Below are positions 26,989-35,795 of a stretch of DNA of 41,827 bases, piece after piece; the stretch's first letter is position 1, and each line of letters begins with the position of its first letter. Source of the DNA: Saprospiraceae bacterium (GTDB lineage: Bacteria > Bacteroidota > Bacteroidia > Chitinophagales > Saprospiraceae); NCBI GenBank assembly GCA_020629255.1, contig JAHDDR010000011.1, positions 1-41,827 of the forward strand, written 5' to 3'. The translations under genes and the position numbers were made by a program. The notes below the pieces were generated by a model. It was given only the letters and a program-made list of their open reading frames with translations. It did not search any database and was not told where the DNA came from.

Positions 26989-28923
26989 ATGCTTACAATT
27001 TCTGATGTCTATATCAAATATGGTTTGAGGGTCCTACTCAACAAGGTGAATGTCACGATTAAGAATGGAGAAAAAATCGGACTGGTCGGAAGGAACGGTG
27101 CCGGAAAATCTACACTCTTAAAAGTCATTGCTGGAGATATGACACCCGACGAAGGTAAGGTCTCCCGACCCAACGGAACAACTTTGGGTTTTCTTCATCA
27201 GGAATTGGATTTGCCGCTAGGCAAAACCGTCATGGAAGAAACATTAACGGCGTTTAAAGAAGTCAAGGAAATTGAGCAAAGGATAGAAGATATTAATGTG
27301 GAGTTGGGAGAACGAACAGACTATGAAAGCGATGCGTACTCTGAGTTATTACAAGAATTATCAGATAAAAATGATAGGTTCACCTTATTGGGTGGACATA
27401 CCATGTTGGCAGATGTAGAACGAATTCTGAAAGGCTTGGGTTTCAAACCCACGGATATGGATCGCTTGACGGATGAATTCAGTGGAGGATGGAAAATGAG
27501 AATTGAACTGGCAAAAATGCTACTTCAAAGACCTGATTACCTACTCCTCGATGAGCCGACCAACCATCTCGATATCGAATCCATTATTTGGTTGGAAGAT
27601 TTTCTAAAGAATTATGAAGGAGTAGTAATCCTTATTTCCCACGACAAGATGTTTTTGGATAAAATCACAAAGAGAACCATCGAAATCGAATTGGGCCAAG
27701 TATTCGATTACAAGGCAAATTATAGCAAATACATTGCCTTGCGGGCGGAAAGAAAAGAAAAAACAGCTTCTGCATTCAAAAATCAACAAAGGGTGATTGC
27801 CCATAAGGAGAAAATCATCAACAAATTTATGGCGAAGGCCAACAAGACCAAGATGGCCCAAAGTATGAAAAAACAACTGGATAAGATGGAACGCATCGAA
27901 ATCCTCGATGAGGATACGGCGGTCATGAATATCCAATTTCCTCCTGCACCTCGTTCCGGACGGGTCATTCTGGATGCTAATGACATCAAAAAAAGTTATG
28001 GGGAATTAAAAGTATTGAATGGTGTGGATTTAACGCTGGAACGAGGGGAAAGAGTCGCTTTTGTTGGGCAGAATGGTCAAGGGAAAACGACCTTATCCAA
28101 AATTTTGATTGGAGTGGAAGGAGCAACGGGAGGAAATGTCGAAATAGGGCATAATGCTCAAATTGGTTATTACGCCCAAAATCAGTCAGAAACCTTACAT
28201 CCGGATTTAACGCTAATCGAAACCCTAGAAAGAAAGGCGCCCGAAGATATGAGAACCAAAGTAAGGCATATTCTTGGAGCATTTATGTTTAGTGGCGAAG
28301 ATGCGGAAAAGAAAGTAAAAGTACTTTCCGGAGGCGAAAGAGCTAGATTGGCAATGGCATGTATGTTGCTGAATCCGTTCAATTTGTTGGTGCTCGATGA
28401 GCCGACCAACCACTTGGATATGTTGTCGAAAGAAGTGCTGAAAGAAGCCTTGAAAAAATATGACGGCACATTAATCGTCGTTTCTCACGATAGGGAATTT
28501 TTAAAAGGGCTAACAGAAAAAACCATCGAATTTCGAGACCATCAATTATTCGAATATTTAGGCGATGTGGATTATTTTCTGGATAAAAGAAAATTAAGGA
28601 ACATGCGTGAAGCAGAAAAAAGAACAGAAGTTGCTGCTAAACAAAATGAGGATGTGGAAGAATCTCCCGAAGAGAAAAAAAGAAAATGGGAACGTAAAAA
28701 AGAATTGCAGAAAAAAGTAAATAATGTAGAAAAGAAAATAGCTAAAACCGAAGAACAAATAGAAAATATCGAAGCAAAAATGAGCGAAGAAAATTTTTAT
28801 ACCACGCCGGATGCTTCTAAAGTTATGGAGGAATATAATCAAATGAAAAATAATTTGGAACAATTAATGGAGGATTGGGAGAAAGCTCAGGACGAATACG
28901 AAACACTAGGAGGGGATTCATAA
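26989..28923 (+). CDS. ABC-F family ATP-binding protein (Uup/EttA-like)
   Basis: Two ABC domains (GRNGAGKSTLLK / GQNGQGKTTLSK), two LLLDEPTNHLD/LVLDEPTNHLD motifs, inter-domain linker, C-terminal coiled coil. Confidence 0.95.
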   Translation: MLTISDVYIKYGLRVLLNKVNVTIKNGEKIGLVGRNGAGKSTLLKVIAGDMTPDEGKVSRPNGTTLGFLHQELDLPLGKTVMEETLTAFKEVKEIEQRIEDINVELGERTDYESDAYSELLQELSDKNDRFTLLGGHTMLADVERILKGLGFKPTDMDRLTDEFSGGWKMRIELAKMLLQRPDYLLLDEPTNHLDIESIIWLEDFLKNYEGVVILISHDKMFLDKITKRTIEIELGQVFDYKANYSKYIALRAERKEKTASAFKNQQRVIAHKEKIINKFMAKANKTKMAQSMKKQLDKMERIEILDEDTAVMNIQFPPAPRSGRVILDANDIKKSYGELKVLNGVDLTLERGERVAFVGQNGQGKTTLSKILIGVEGATGGNVEIGHNAQIGYYAQNQSETLHPDLTLIETLERKAPEDMRTKVRHILGAFMFSGEDAEKKVKVLSGGERARLAMACMLLNPFNLLVLDEPTNHLDMLSKEVLKEALKKYDGTLIVVSHDREFLKGLTEKTIEFRDHQLFEYLGDVDYFLDKRKLRNMREAEKRTEVAAKQNEDVEESPEEKKRKWERKKELQKKVNNVEKKIAKTEEQIENIEAKMSEENFYTTPDASKVMEEYNQMKNNLEQLMEDWEKAQDEYETLGGDS

Positions 28924-30159
28924 ATATTCGTCGAGTTCAAAAACGAACTTCATTTTTGTATTATCCCGTTTTATGATTAATTTAATTTTTTTTCCTGTTT
29001 TTTGATTTAATTTTTTATCAATGCTTTCCATGTTGGATAAAGCAGTTAACTTTCCATTTATTTTTTTAATGATATCACCGGATTTAAGCCCGGCTTTTTC
29101 TGCCGGAGAATCAGGATAAATTTCCTCAATATTAAATTGGTTTAAAAATGCACCCGAAGCAACAATACTGATACCGCTAATATTTCTATTTGTTTTTTTA
29201 TCGAAATTTTTATTGGGTTTAATGTGCATTTTTCTTTGTTGGTAATCAAATACAATATGGAATTGTTTTAATAATTTATTGCCGATTAAACCCTCCGTCA
29301 TTTCATGTTCTTCTCGAGTATAAATAGAGTCGGGTAATTGCTGGAAATTGCCAATAACATCTTTGAATTGGTAAGGACCCATATTCAACTCTTTAATTTT
29401 TCCCAAGTAGCCAAGAATATATCCGCCTAGCCCCCGCCCTATATTTCCAGGCACTTTTTTTTGCGGAAGTAAGATCGTGTCAGATTCATTACTATGCAAT
29501 AAAGCAGTAAGAGCCGCTCCCGAATCTATGAGCCATTTTACTTGTATCGAACTATCATTTTTTATTTTTGATATGTCGGTCATGTACATTTTGTCCCTAT
29601 CCTCGGTGAACTCGATAGTAGAATATTTTGAAGTATTGTAATTGTGGTTTTTAGGTTCGAATAAATAAATGAATTTTGCGCTGTAATCAATCTTTACAAT
29701 AAATCGTTTAAATAAATCCATGCCTAGGATTCCATCAATTTGAATGCCCGAATATTTATCGAATTCTATTTTTGTGTTTTCCAAAACCAACACATTTTGA
29801 TCCTTGGCAGAAATATCCTTAATTTGCAAATTTACATTGTCCGTTAATAAAACACTGATGAGTTCAGAACGATCAACGCCTTGTATATAGAGTCGCTTTC
29901 TATAATTTACACCAATTAAATCCGTATATTCTTTGTAGATGATAATCGTGTTGGTTGCTCCGGTATCTAAAATGAATTTTAAAGGTAATTTTCCTCCCAA
30001 AGAAACAGGCACAACAATGAAATCGTTATGCATTTCAAAAGGAATAATAGAGTAGGTCTGTCCGGTACTGATGGAGTAATTAATAAATTGTGCTTGGCAG
30101 CAACAATGAATAAGAATAAAAAATAAGATGAAATTCAACTTGGCAAAAAACGATGTCAT
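28918..30159 (-). CDS. Retropepsin-like aspartyl protease with C-terminal PDZ domain
   Basis: Two DTGA/DSGA-type motifs (FILDTGATNTI, WLIDSGAALTAL) and PDZ signature IEEIYPDSPAEKAGLKSGDIIKKINGK. Confidence 0.88.
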   Translation of the reverse strand: MTSFFAKLNFILFFILIHCCCQAQFINYSISTGQTYSIIPFEMHNDFIVVPVSLGGKLPLKFILDTGATNTIIIYKEYTDLIGVNYRKRLYIQGVDRSELISVLLTDNVNLQIKDISAKDQNVLVLENTKIEFDKYSGIQIDGILGMDLFKRFIVKIDYSAKFIYLFEPKNHNYNTSKYSTIEFTEDRDKMYMTDISKIKNDSSIQVKWLIDSGAALTALLHSNESDTILLPQKKVPGNIGRGLGGYILGYLGKIKELNMGPYQFKDVIGNFQQLPDSIYTREEHEMTEGLIGNKLLKQFHIVFDYQQRKMHIKPNKNFDKKTNRNISGISIVASGAFLNQFNIEEIYPDSPAEKAGLKSGDIIKKINGKLTALSNMESIDKKLNQKTGKKIKLIIKRDNTKMKFVFELDEYL

Positions 30160-30435
30160 ATAGAATACGTTTTAATTATTGTGATATAGGATAGGCCAAG
30201 ATGTATTTATTGAAGTTGTTTAAAAAGTGGTTGATGAAAATGATTGTAAAGGCTTGGTTTCTAAGTCGAAGCTTATTTTGAGATTCGTAGCCAACGCTAC
30301 GGGGCAAAAAATAGCTGAAGAATTTAGGAATTAATGTTTTGCAATCAGATTATTGAATCATTTTTAAACAATTTCATTTTTTTATAAGTATGGGGTTTTG
30401 TTTAATTTACAAGAAATAAAATTAAGATGCCACTT

Positions 30436-30870
30436 TTATTCCATAAAATCCAAAGTCAATGTTTCTTCGTCATCCAGAAAATACAATTCAATTTTATTGG
30501 AAGGAGTTTTTAATTCTTTCACATCAAAACAAAGTTGGTGGACTTTGTTCATGCCGTCTCCTTCCTGGGTTTTTACAACAATTTTCACATTGGCTTTAGG
30601 AGGGTACGATTCCATGATAGAACCGTTCCAATACAAAGCAGAAGAAGACAGCTCCATACCACTGCTGATTTCCGCCACGATATGATTGCCATCCTGTCTC
30701 ACCGATTCAAGCCCATACATATCTGATGATAATTCATTAAAATCTCCGGCACTGACTTTTTGTAGCTGGTTACATCCACTATTGCTATCTGTTTTTCCTC
30801 CTTTTTTCAAAGAGTCACAACTCCATAAAGAAAAGCAGAATAAGAAGCATATCCCCCAAAAATATCTCAT
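30436..30870 (-). CDS. Uncharacterised small lipoprotein (144 aa)
   Basis: MRYFWGICFLFCFSLWSCDSLKKG lipobox; no recognised domain. Confidence 0.75.
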   Translation of the reverse strand: MRYFWGICFLFCFSLWSCDSLKKGGKTDSNSGCNQLQKVSAGDFNELSSDMYGLESVRQDGNHIVAEISSGMELSSSALYWNGSIMESYPPKANVKIVVKTQEGDGMNKVHQLCFDVKELKTPSNKIELYFLDDEETLTLDFME

Positions 30871-30900
30871 AATTGAGCTTAGATTTATTCAGTATTCAAA

Positions 30901-30919
30901 TATTATTGCTTCAATAATA
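30901..30919. promoter_or_regulatory. Palindrome TATTATTG-CTT-CAATAATA upstream of the 30870 minus-strand gene
   Basis: Perfect 8-bp arms with a 3-bp spacer, 31-49 bp upstream of the start codon. Confidence 0.35.
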
Positions 30920-31147
30920 GGAATTTATTCTATATCACAATAATAATTACGCTGAATATAGAGTTAATGTCTTTTTTCAGGGTGTATATTTTGATGATGA
31001 TGCCCTCATAATGGGGTTTGTTTGGGCTTTATTGGCATATCTATAAAAAATATCATACATTACACCCCTGAAATACTAGAGCCATATTACGGTCTCTAAT
31101 AATATTCTTGAATTACAAATCGTTAAACCATAAAATAGTCTGAAATC

Positions 31148-31819
31148 ATGTTAGATTATCCTATTCTATTGTTTCAGGATGCTTCGGGAGAAGAAGCACA
31201 AAGTATAATGACAGTCATTATGCAAGGAGGTATCTTAGGAATGATAATCGTTGCGATCCTTCTGGTTCTTTCCATCCTTGCCCTGTATATTTTTATCGAA
31301 AGATATCTTACCATATCAAGAGCAGAAAATGTGGATCAGAATTTTATGAATTCCATCCGAATGAATGTTCAGAATGGTAATTTGAATGCCGCCCGTTCCT
31401 TGTGCCAAAGAACGGATACACCCGTGGCAAGAGTCGTAGAAAAAGGCTTGATGAGAATAGGCAAACCTCTGAAAGATATTTCCACGGCCATCGAAAATGT
31501 AGGGAATTTGGAAGTATTCAAACTAGAAAAAAATCTGTCCAATTTGGCAAGTATTGCTGGTGCAGCTCCCATGATTGGGTTCTTCGGTACGGTAACAGGT
31601 ATGATTATTACCTTCCAGACCATGGCATCCAATCCGGAAGCTTCCGAACTGGCAGGGGGTATCTATCAGGCATTGATGACCACGGCATTCGGTCTTTTTG
31701 TAGGTATATTGGCTTTTGTAGGATATAATGTCTTGGTTTCGAAAGTGAACAAAGTAATGTTCAAAATAGAAGCCTCAGCAATGGAGTTCATCGATCTCTT
31801 GCAAGAACCGGCAGGCTAA
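31148..31819 (+). CDS. exbB: MotA/TolQ/ExbB proton channel family protein
   Basis: LEKNLSNLASIAGAAPMIGFFGTVTGMIITFQTMA...GIYQALMTTAFGLFVGILAFVGYN. Confidence 0.93.
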   Translation: MLDYPILLFQDASGEEAQSIMTVIMQGGILGMIIVAILLVLSILALYIFIERYLTISRAENVDQNFMNSIRMNVQNGNLNAARSLCQRTDTPVARVVEKGLMRIGKPLKDISTAIENVGNLEVFKLEKNLSNLASIAGAAPMIGFFGTVTGMIITFQTMASNPEASELAGGIYQALMTTAFGLFVGILAFVGYNVLVSKVNKVMFKIEASAMEFIDLLQEPAG

Positions 31820-31876
31820 CCCATAGTCGTAAGTTAAATCAAAAACATTATTACTTAGGACTTAAAACTGTAAGAA

Positions 31877-32290
31877 ATGGGATTGAAAAGAAGAAATAAG
31901 GTGAGTGCGGAATTCAGTATGTCTTCATTGACAGACATCATTTTCCTTTTACTCATCTTCTTTATCCTCACATCAACATTGGTCAGCCCAAATGCTTTGA
32001 ACCTCAAATTACCTTCATCTAGCTCTACAACAGTAGCACCATCATCGATACCCGTTTCCATAACAAGAAAAGGGGAATGGTATGTAGACGGAAAACGATT
32101 GTCGAGTTCAGGTAAATTGAGTTCGGCAGTAAGGCAAAGGATAAGCCAAGAAAAAGGGAAAAGCAGAAAAGATATCACACTCACCATCGTTGCCGAAAGG
32201 GGAGTGCCGATAGAGAATGTGGTAAAAGTCATGGATTTGGCTTTAAGTTTGAGAGTCAATGCTATATTGGCTACTGATCCATCAAAGTAA
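31877..32290 (+). CDS. exbD: ExbD/TolR family biopolymer transport protein
   Basis: FSMSSLTDIIFLLLIFFILTSTLV, VSITRKGEWYVDGK, DITLTIVAERGVPIENVVKVMDLA. Confidence 0.93.
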   Translation: MGLKRRNKVSAEFSMSSLTDIIFLLLIFFILTSTLVSPNALNLKLPSSSSTTVAPSSIPVSITRKGEWYVDGKRLSSSGKLSSAVRQRISQEKGKSRKDITLTIVAERGVPIENVVKVMDLALSLRVNAILATDPSK

Positions 32291-32402
32291 TGGAATGCCT
32301 TGCATTTGGACTTTCTTTGTCGGATATTAAAAATTAATCAGAGAAACGAATTTTCAACGATACGGATGAAATAATATAATTACCACTTAAAACCGAAGTA
32401 TC

Positions 32403-33332
32403 ATGGAAAGTTTTGAAAGTCCGGGCGAAGAAGAAAATAAAAAGAAAAGTGCTATTATCACAAGTGTGGTTTCTGCCTTGCTTTTTATCTTGTTGTTTTT
32501 GCCCATCGTCTCTTCTGTAACCGAAATAGATCGGGAAGAAGGTATTCTTATCGCATTGGGACGTCTTGAAGCTACCACCTCGTCCGGTCCGAACTCTTCT
32601 CCGGAACCTTCTTCCAGTGAAGCAGAAAGCTCTAGCGAGGCTGAAAGCTCCGAAGCGGAATCATCATCATCATCATCTTCTTCTTCTTCTTCTTCTTCTT
32701 CTTCTTCTTCTTCTTCTTCTGATAAGAAGGTAGAACCTAAAGATGACAAGAAGAGTGTGAAAGTGGATGAGGATAAAAAGGAAGAATCCAGGAAAAAAGA
32801 AGATAAAAAGGAATCGGAGGAAGCTAAGAAAAAAGCAGAAGCCGAAAAGAAAAAAGCCGCTGAGGCGGAAGCAAAAAGAAAAGCAGAAGAGGCAAAAAAA
32901 GCCGCCGAAGAAGAGAAAAAACGAAAGGAAAAAGAATTAGCGGATAAGAAAAAACAATTCAGCGATTTCCTTGGAGGAGGAGATGGAGATGATTCCGCTT
33001 CGCAAGGAGACACCGAAGGAGATCCGGATGCCAAAAACCTAGAAGGAATGACCACAGGTACAGGAAATATTGGTGGAGGTTTGTCGGACAGGGGAGTACT
33101 CGAACGGCCCACCATCAAGGATGAAACACAAAAGACCGGAAAAGTGGTGGTGAAAGTATGCGTGAACAGTGCAGGGGAAGTCGTTTCATCAAAATTCACC
33201 CAATCCAATTCAACAACCAATGATCCTCATTTAATAAAACTTGCCGAAAAGGGAGCCAAGGATTATGTGTTCAAGAAAGGAGAATTGGATAAGCAATGTG
33301 GTACCATCACTTTCGATTTTGATGTGAAATAA
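32403..33332 (+). CDS. TonB-like energy transducer with Ser/Glu and Lys/Ala-rich periplasmic linker
   Basis: N-terminal TM (SAIITSVVSALLFILLFLPIV); long poly-Ser and KKAEAEKKKAAEAEAKRKAEEAKK linker; C-terminal GKVVVKVCVNSAGEVVSSKFTQSNSTTNDPHLIKLAEKGAKDYVF. Follows exbB and exbD. Confidence 0.82.
   Translation: MESFESPGEEENKKKSAIITSVVSALLFILLFLPIVSSVTEIDREEGILIALGRLEATTSSGPNSSPEPSSSEAESSSEAESSEAESSSSSSSSSSSSSSSSSSSSDKKVEPKDDKKSVKVDEDKKEESRKKEDKKESEEAKKKAEAEKKKAAEAEAKRKAEEAKKAAEEEKKRKEKELADKKKQFSDFLGGGDGDDSASQGDTEGDPDAKNLEGMTTGTGNIGGGLSDRGVLERPTIKDETQKTGKVVVKVCVNSAGEVVSSKFTQSNSTTNDPHLIKLAEKGAKDYVFKKGELDKQCGTITFDFDVK
32661..32717 (+). repeat. Trinucleotide microsatellite (TCA)5(TCT)14 encoding poly-Ser
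   Basis: Counted directly: TCA x5 at 32661-32675 and TCT x14 at 32676-32717, in frame. Confidence 0.93.
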
Positions 33333-33371
33333 TCTAATGCCAAAATTATTGGATAAATTGAATTAGAACGA

Positions 33372-34676
33372 ATGCCAAAGAAGAAGAAAAGATCGTATAA
33401 AGAAACCCTGAATTACTTGTTTACCTTATTGCCGATGTACCAGAATGTAGGCAAAAAAGCGATGAAAAAAGACTTGAAAAACATCGTAGCCCTTTGTAAG
33501 CATTTGGGTAATCCAGACCAAAAATTTCCCAGTATACACATTGCCGGAACCAACGGCAAGGGCTCTACAACACATATTTTGGCAGCCATCCTTCAGCAGA
33601 AAGGCAAAAAAGTAGGGGTCTATACCTCCCCTCATTACAGGGATTTCAGAGAACGGATCAAAATTAACAAACAACTGGTTTCCGAATCTTTTGTCGTTGA
33701 TTTCGTAGAGGAAAATCAAAAAATCATAAATAAAATAAAACCCTCTTTCTTTGAAATTACAGTAGCGATGGCTTTTGCCTATTTTGCTGATAAAGAGGTA
33801 GATATAGCTGTGATAGAAACCGGTCTCGGCGGAAGGTTGGATTCTACGAATATTATTAATCCCCTCTTGAGCATCATTACCAATATCAGTTTGGATCATA
33901 CTGATATGTTGGGGAATACTCTAAAAGAAATAGCCTCCGAAAAAGCAGGCATCATCAAACAAGGCGTTCCCGTGGTAGTGGGGGAGTACCACAAGGAGAC
34001 AGCCTCGATCTTTAACAAGAAAGCCAAAGAATTGTTATCTCCGATTTATTTTGCATCACAACATTTTACGACGATTTCTACCGTGAAAGCCCTTACACAT
34101 TCCATTTTTAATGTGTATAAAAATAAGAGATTATATATTAAGGATCTTGAAACCGATTTAGCCGGGAAATTCCAAGCCCACAACTTTACAACAATTATTC
34201 AAGCTATAGAAGTTTTGAATGAACAAGGGTTTGGTATCTCCGAAAAAGATATTCTTATATCTTCCCGAAGAATTGCCTCTTCTACACTCTTTATAGGTCG
34301 GATGCAAACCTTGGGGTATCATCCATTCACCCTATTGGATAGCGGACATAATGAAGGGGCATTGTCCAAAACCATTCAAGAAATTACCAAACGTAATTTT
34401 GAGCAGATTCACTTTGTACTCGGATTTGTAAAGGACAAGGATATCAGTAAACTGCTGAAGTTTTTCCCTAAAAATGGTAAATATTACTTTACACAAGCCG
34501 ATATTCCAAGAGCCTTGCCCGCCAAAGAATTAGGAAAGGAAGCCAAGAAATTCAAACTTAAGGGCAAGGTTTATGAAACAGTTGCACAAGCACTGGAACA
34601 AGCCCAATCAGAAGCATCATTAGACGATATGATCTTTGTTGGAGGTAGTACTTTTGTGGTAGCAGAAGTCGTATAG
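33372..34676 (+). CDS. folC: Folylpolyglutamate synthase / dihydrofolate synthase
   Basis: IHIAGTNGKGSTTHILAAIL, VGVYTSPHYRDFRERIKIN, FFEITVAMAFAYFA, IETGLGGRLDSTN, DHTDMLGNTLKEIASEKAGIIK. Confidence 0.95.
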   Translation: MPKKKKRSYKETLNYLFTLLPMYQNVGKKAMKKDLKNIVALCKHLGNPDQKFPSIHIAGTNGKGSTTHILAAILQQKGKKVGVYTSPHYRDFRERIKINKQLVSESFVVDFVEENQKIINKIKPSFFEITVAMAFAYFADKEVDIAVIETGLGGRLDSTNIINPLLSIITNISLDHTDMLGNTLKEIASEKAGIIKQGVPVVVGEYHKETASIFNKKAKELLSPIYFASQHFTTISTVKALTHSIFNVYKNKRLYIKDLETDLAGKFQAHNFTTIIQAIEVLNEQGFGISEKDILISSRRIASSTLFIGRMQTLGYHPFTLLDSGHNEGALSKTIQEITKRNFEQIHFVLGFVKDKDISKLLKFFPKNGKYYFTQADIPRALPAKELGKEAKKFKLKGKVYETVAQALEQAQSEASLDDMIFVGGSTFVVAEVV

Positions 34677-34685
34677 AACCGAATG

Positions 34686-35543
34686 CTAACGAATCAATAA
34701 TTTTTGCTGTTGCCTCTCCCCGGATTCATGAAGGATATGGATGATGTAAGTCCCCGTTGTTGCATGGGGATAAACAACTTCCCTAGAAACCGCTTTTTCC
34801 GACTCTTGGACGAGCTGACCACAAATGTCATACAAATACCAAGTAAATGTTGACTCATTTTGGGATGAAACAACAAAATGATTGTTTACCGGATTGGGAT
34901 AAATATCTATGGAATTTTTGTCGGATTCTTCAGAAACCCTTGGCGTTGACATAGCCATGTTAGTGGTTTCATCAGTAACATAAATACTTTTTTCAAAAGT
35001 GCTATTCAAAGGGTTTTGATCATTCATACTAGGCCAAATCACAATGATATTTTCATCGCCTACTTTAAGATTATCGTTGGATATAGATAATTCTGTTTCA
35101 AAGTAAATTTCTTCTCCTGGCTGAAGTATAGAAAGATTGGAACCTGCAGAAAAAGAGATTTTATGGGGTGAACTCTCATTTAATGATGGATTGTTTCCAT
35201 CATCCGAATTTTCTTCATTTTCTTCTTGCTCCTCATTGGATTGTCGTACAGACCAATGAAGAGATGTAACATTGATTGGGGTATTGCCATTGTTCTTTAA
35301 ATATCCGGATAAAAATATGGTTTGATCGGCAAAGATTAAATCAGGAAGTTCGAAGTCTATAAATTCGATATCATATATAGAACCCTCATTGTTAGATGAG
35401 TTATTGTTTTGTGCTTTAGAATCTTTGTAAGTAAAAAATGTAAGGATTAAGGCAAATAACGAAAATTTGAATGTGTGCATGTGATAGTATAGATTAAATC
35501 TGAATTGCAACTTACAAAATATCACCGATATAATGAATGACAT
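34686..35543 (-). CDS. Secreted CARDB-like protein with T9SS C-terminal tail
   Basis: DLIFADQTIFLSGYLKNNGNTPINVTSLHWSVR; tail NSIDIYPNPVNNHFVVSSQ...TGTYIIHILHESGERQQQKLLIR. A Met at the beginning of MHTFKFSLFALILTFFTYKDSKAQ is a more plausible start. Confidence 0.75.
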   Translation of the reverse strand: MSFIISVIFCKLQFRFNLYYHMHTFKFSLFALILTFFTYKDSKAQNNNSSNNEGSIYDIEFIDFELPDLIFADQTIFLSGYLKNNGNTPINVTSLHWSVRQSNEEQEENEENSDDGNNPSLNESSPHKISFSAGSNLSILQPGEEIYFETELSISNDNLKVGDENIIVIWPSMNDQNPLNSTFEKSIYVTDETTNMAMSTPRVSEESDKNSIDIYPNPVNNHFVVSSQNESTFTWYLYDICGQLVQESEKAVSREVVYPHATTGTYIIHILHESGERQQQKLLIR

Positions 35544-35795
35544 TAATTGCCTGTTTATTATTAATGCTATTTCTTTAGAAGAAATTCATATTTTGTCTTT
35601 ATAAGAAAAATTTGCTTAAATAGATCGAAGTTAATTTTTGTTCTTTTCTATTACGCTGGTAATTAATATACTATGGATTTTAATTTATTTTTGCATGAAA
35701 AATAAAAAAGTTGAAAAATTAATTTTTTCATGTCTTGGGTCATGTTTTTGATTACATGTTTAGCGAAAGGGGGGTGAAATCTTACAAATTCAAAT

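Noticed and set aside
32387-33220. 277-aa minus-strand ORF with poly-Glu/Asp
   Set aside because: Complete antisense mirror of the TonB-like gene; poly-Glu comes from the TCT/TCA microsatellite. The plus strand fits the exbB-exbD context.
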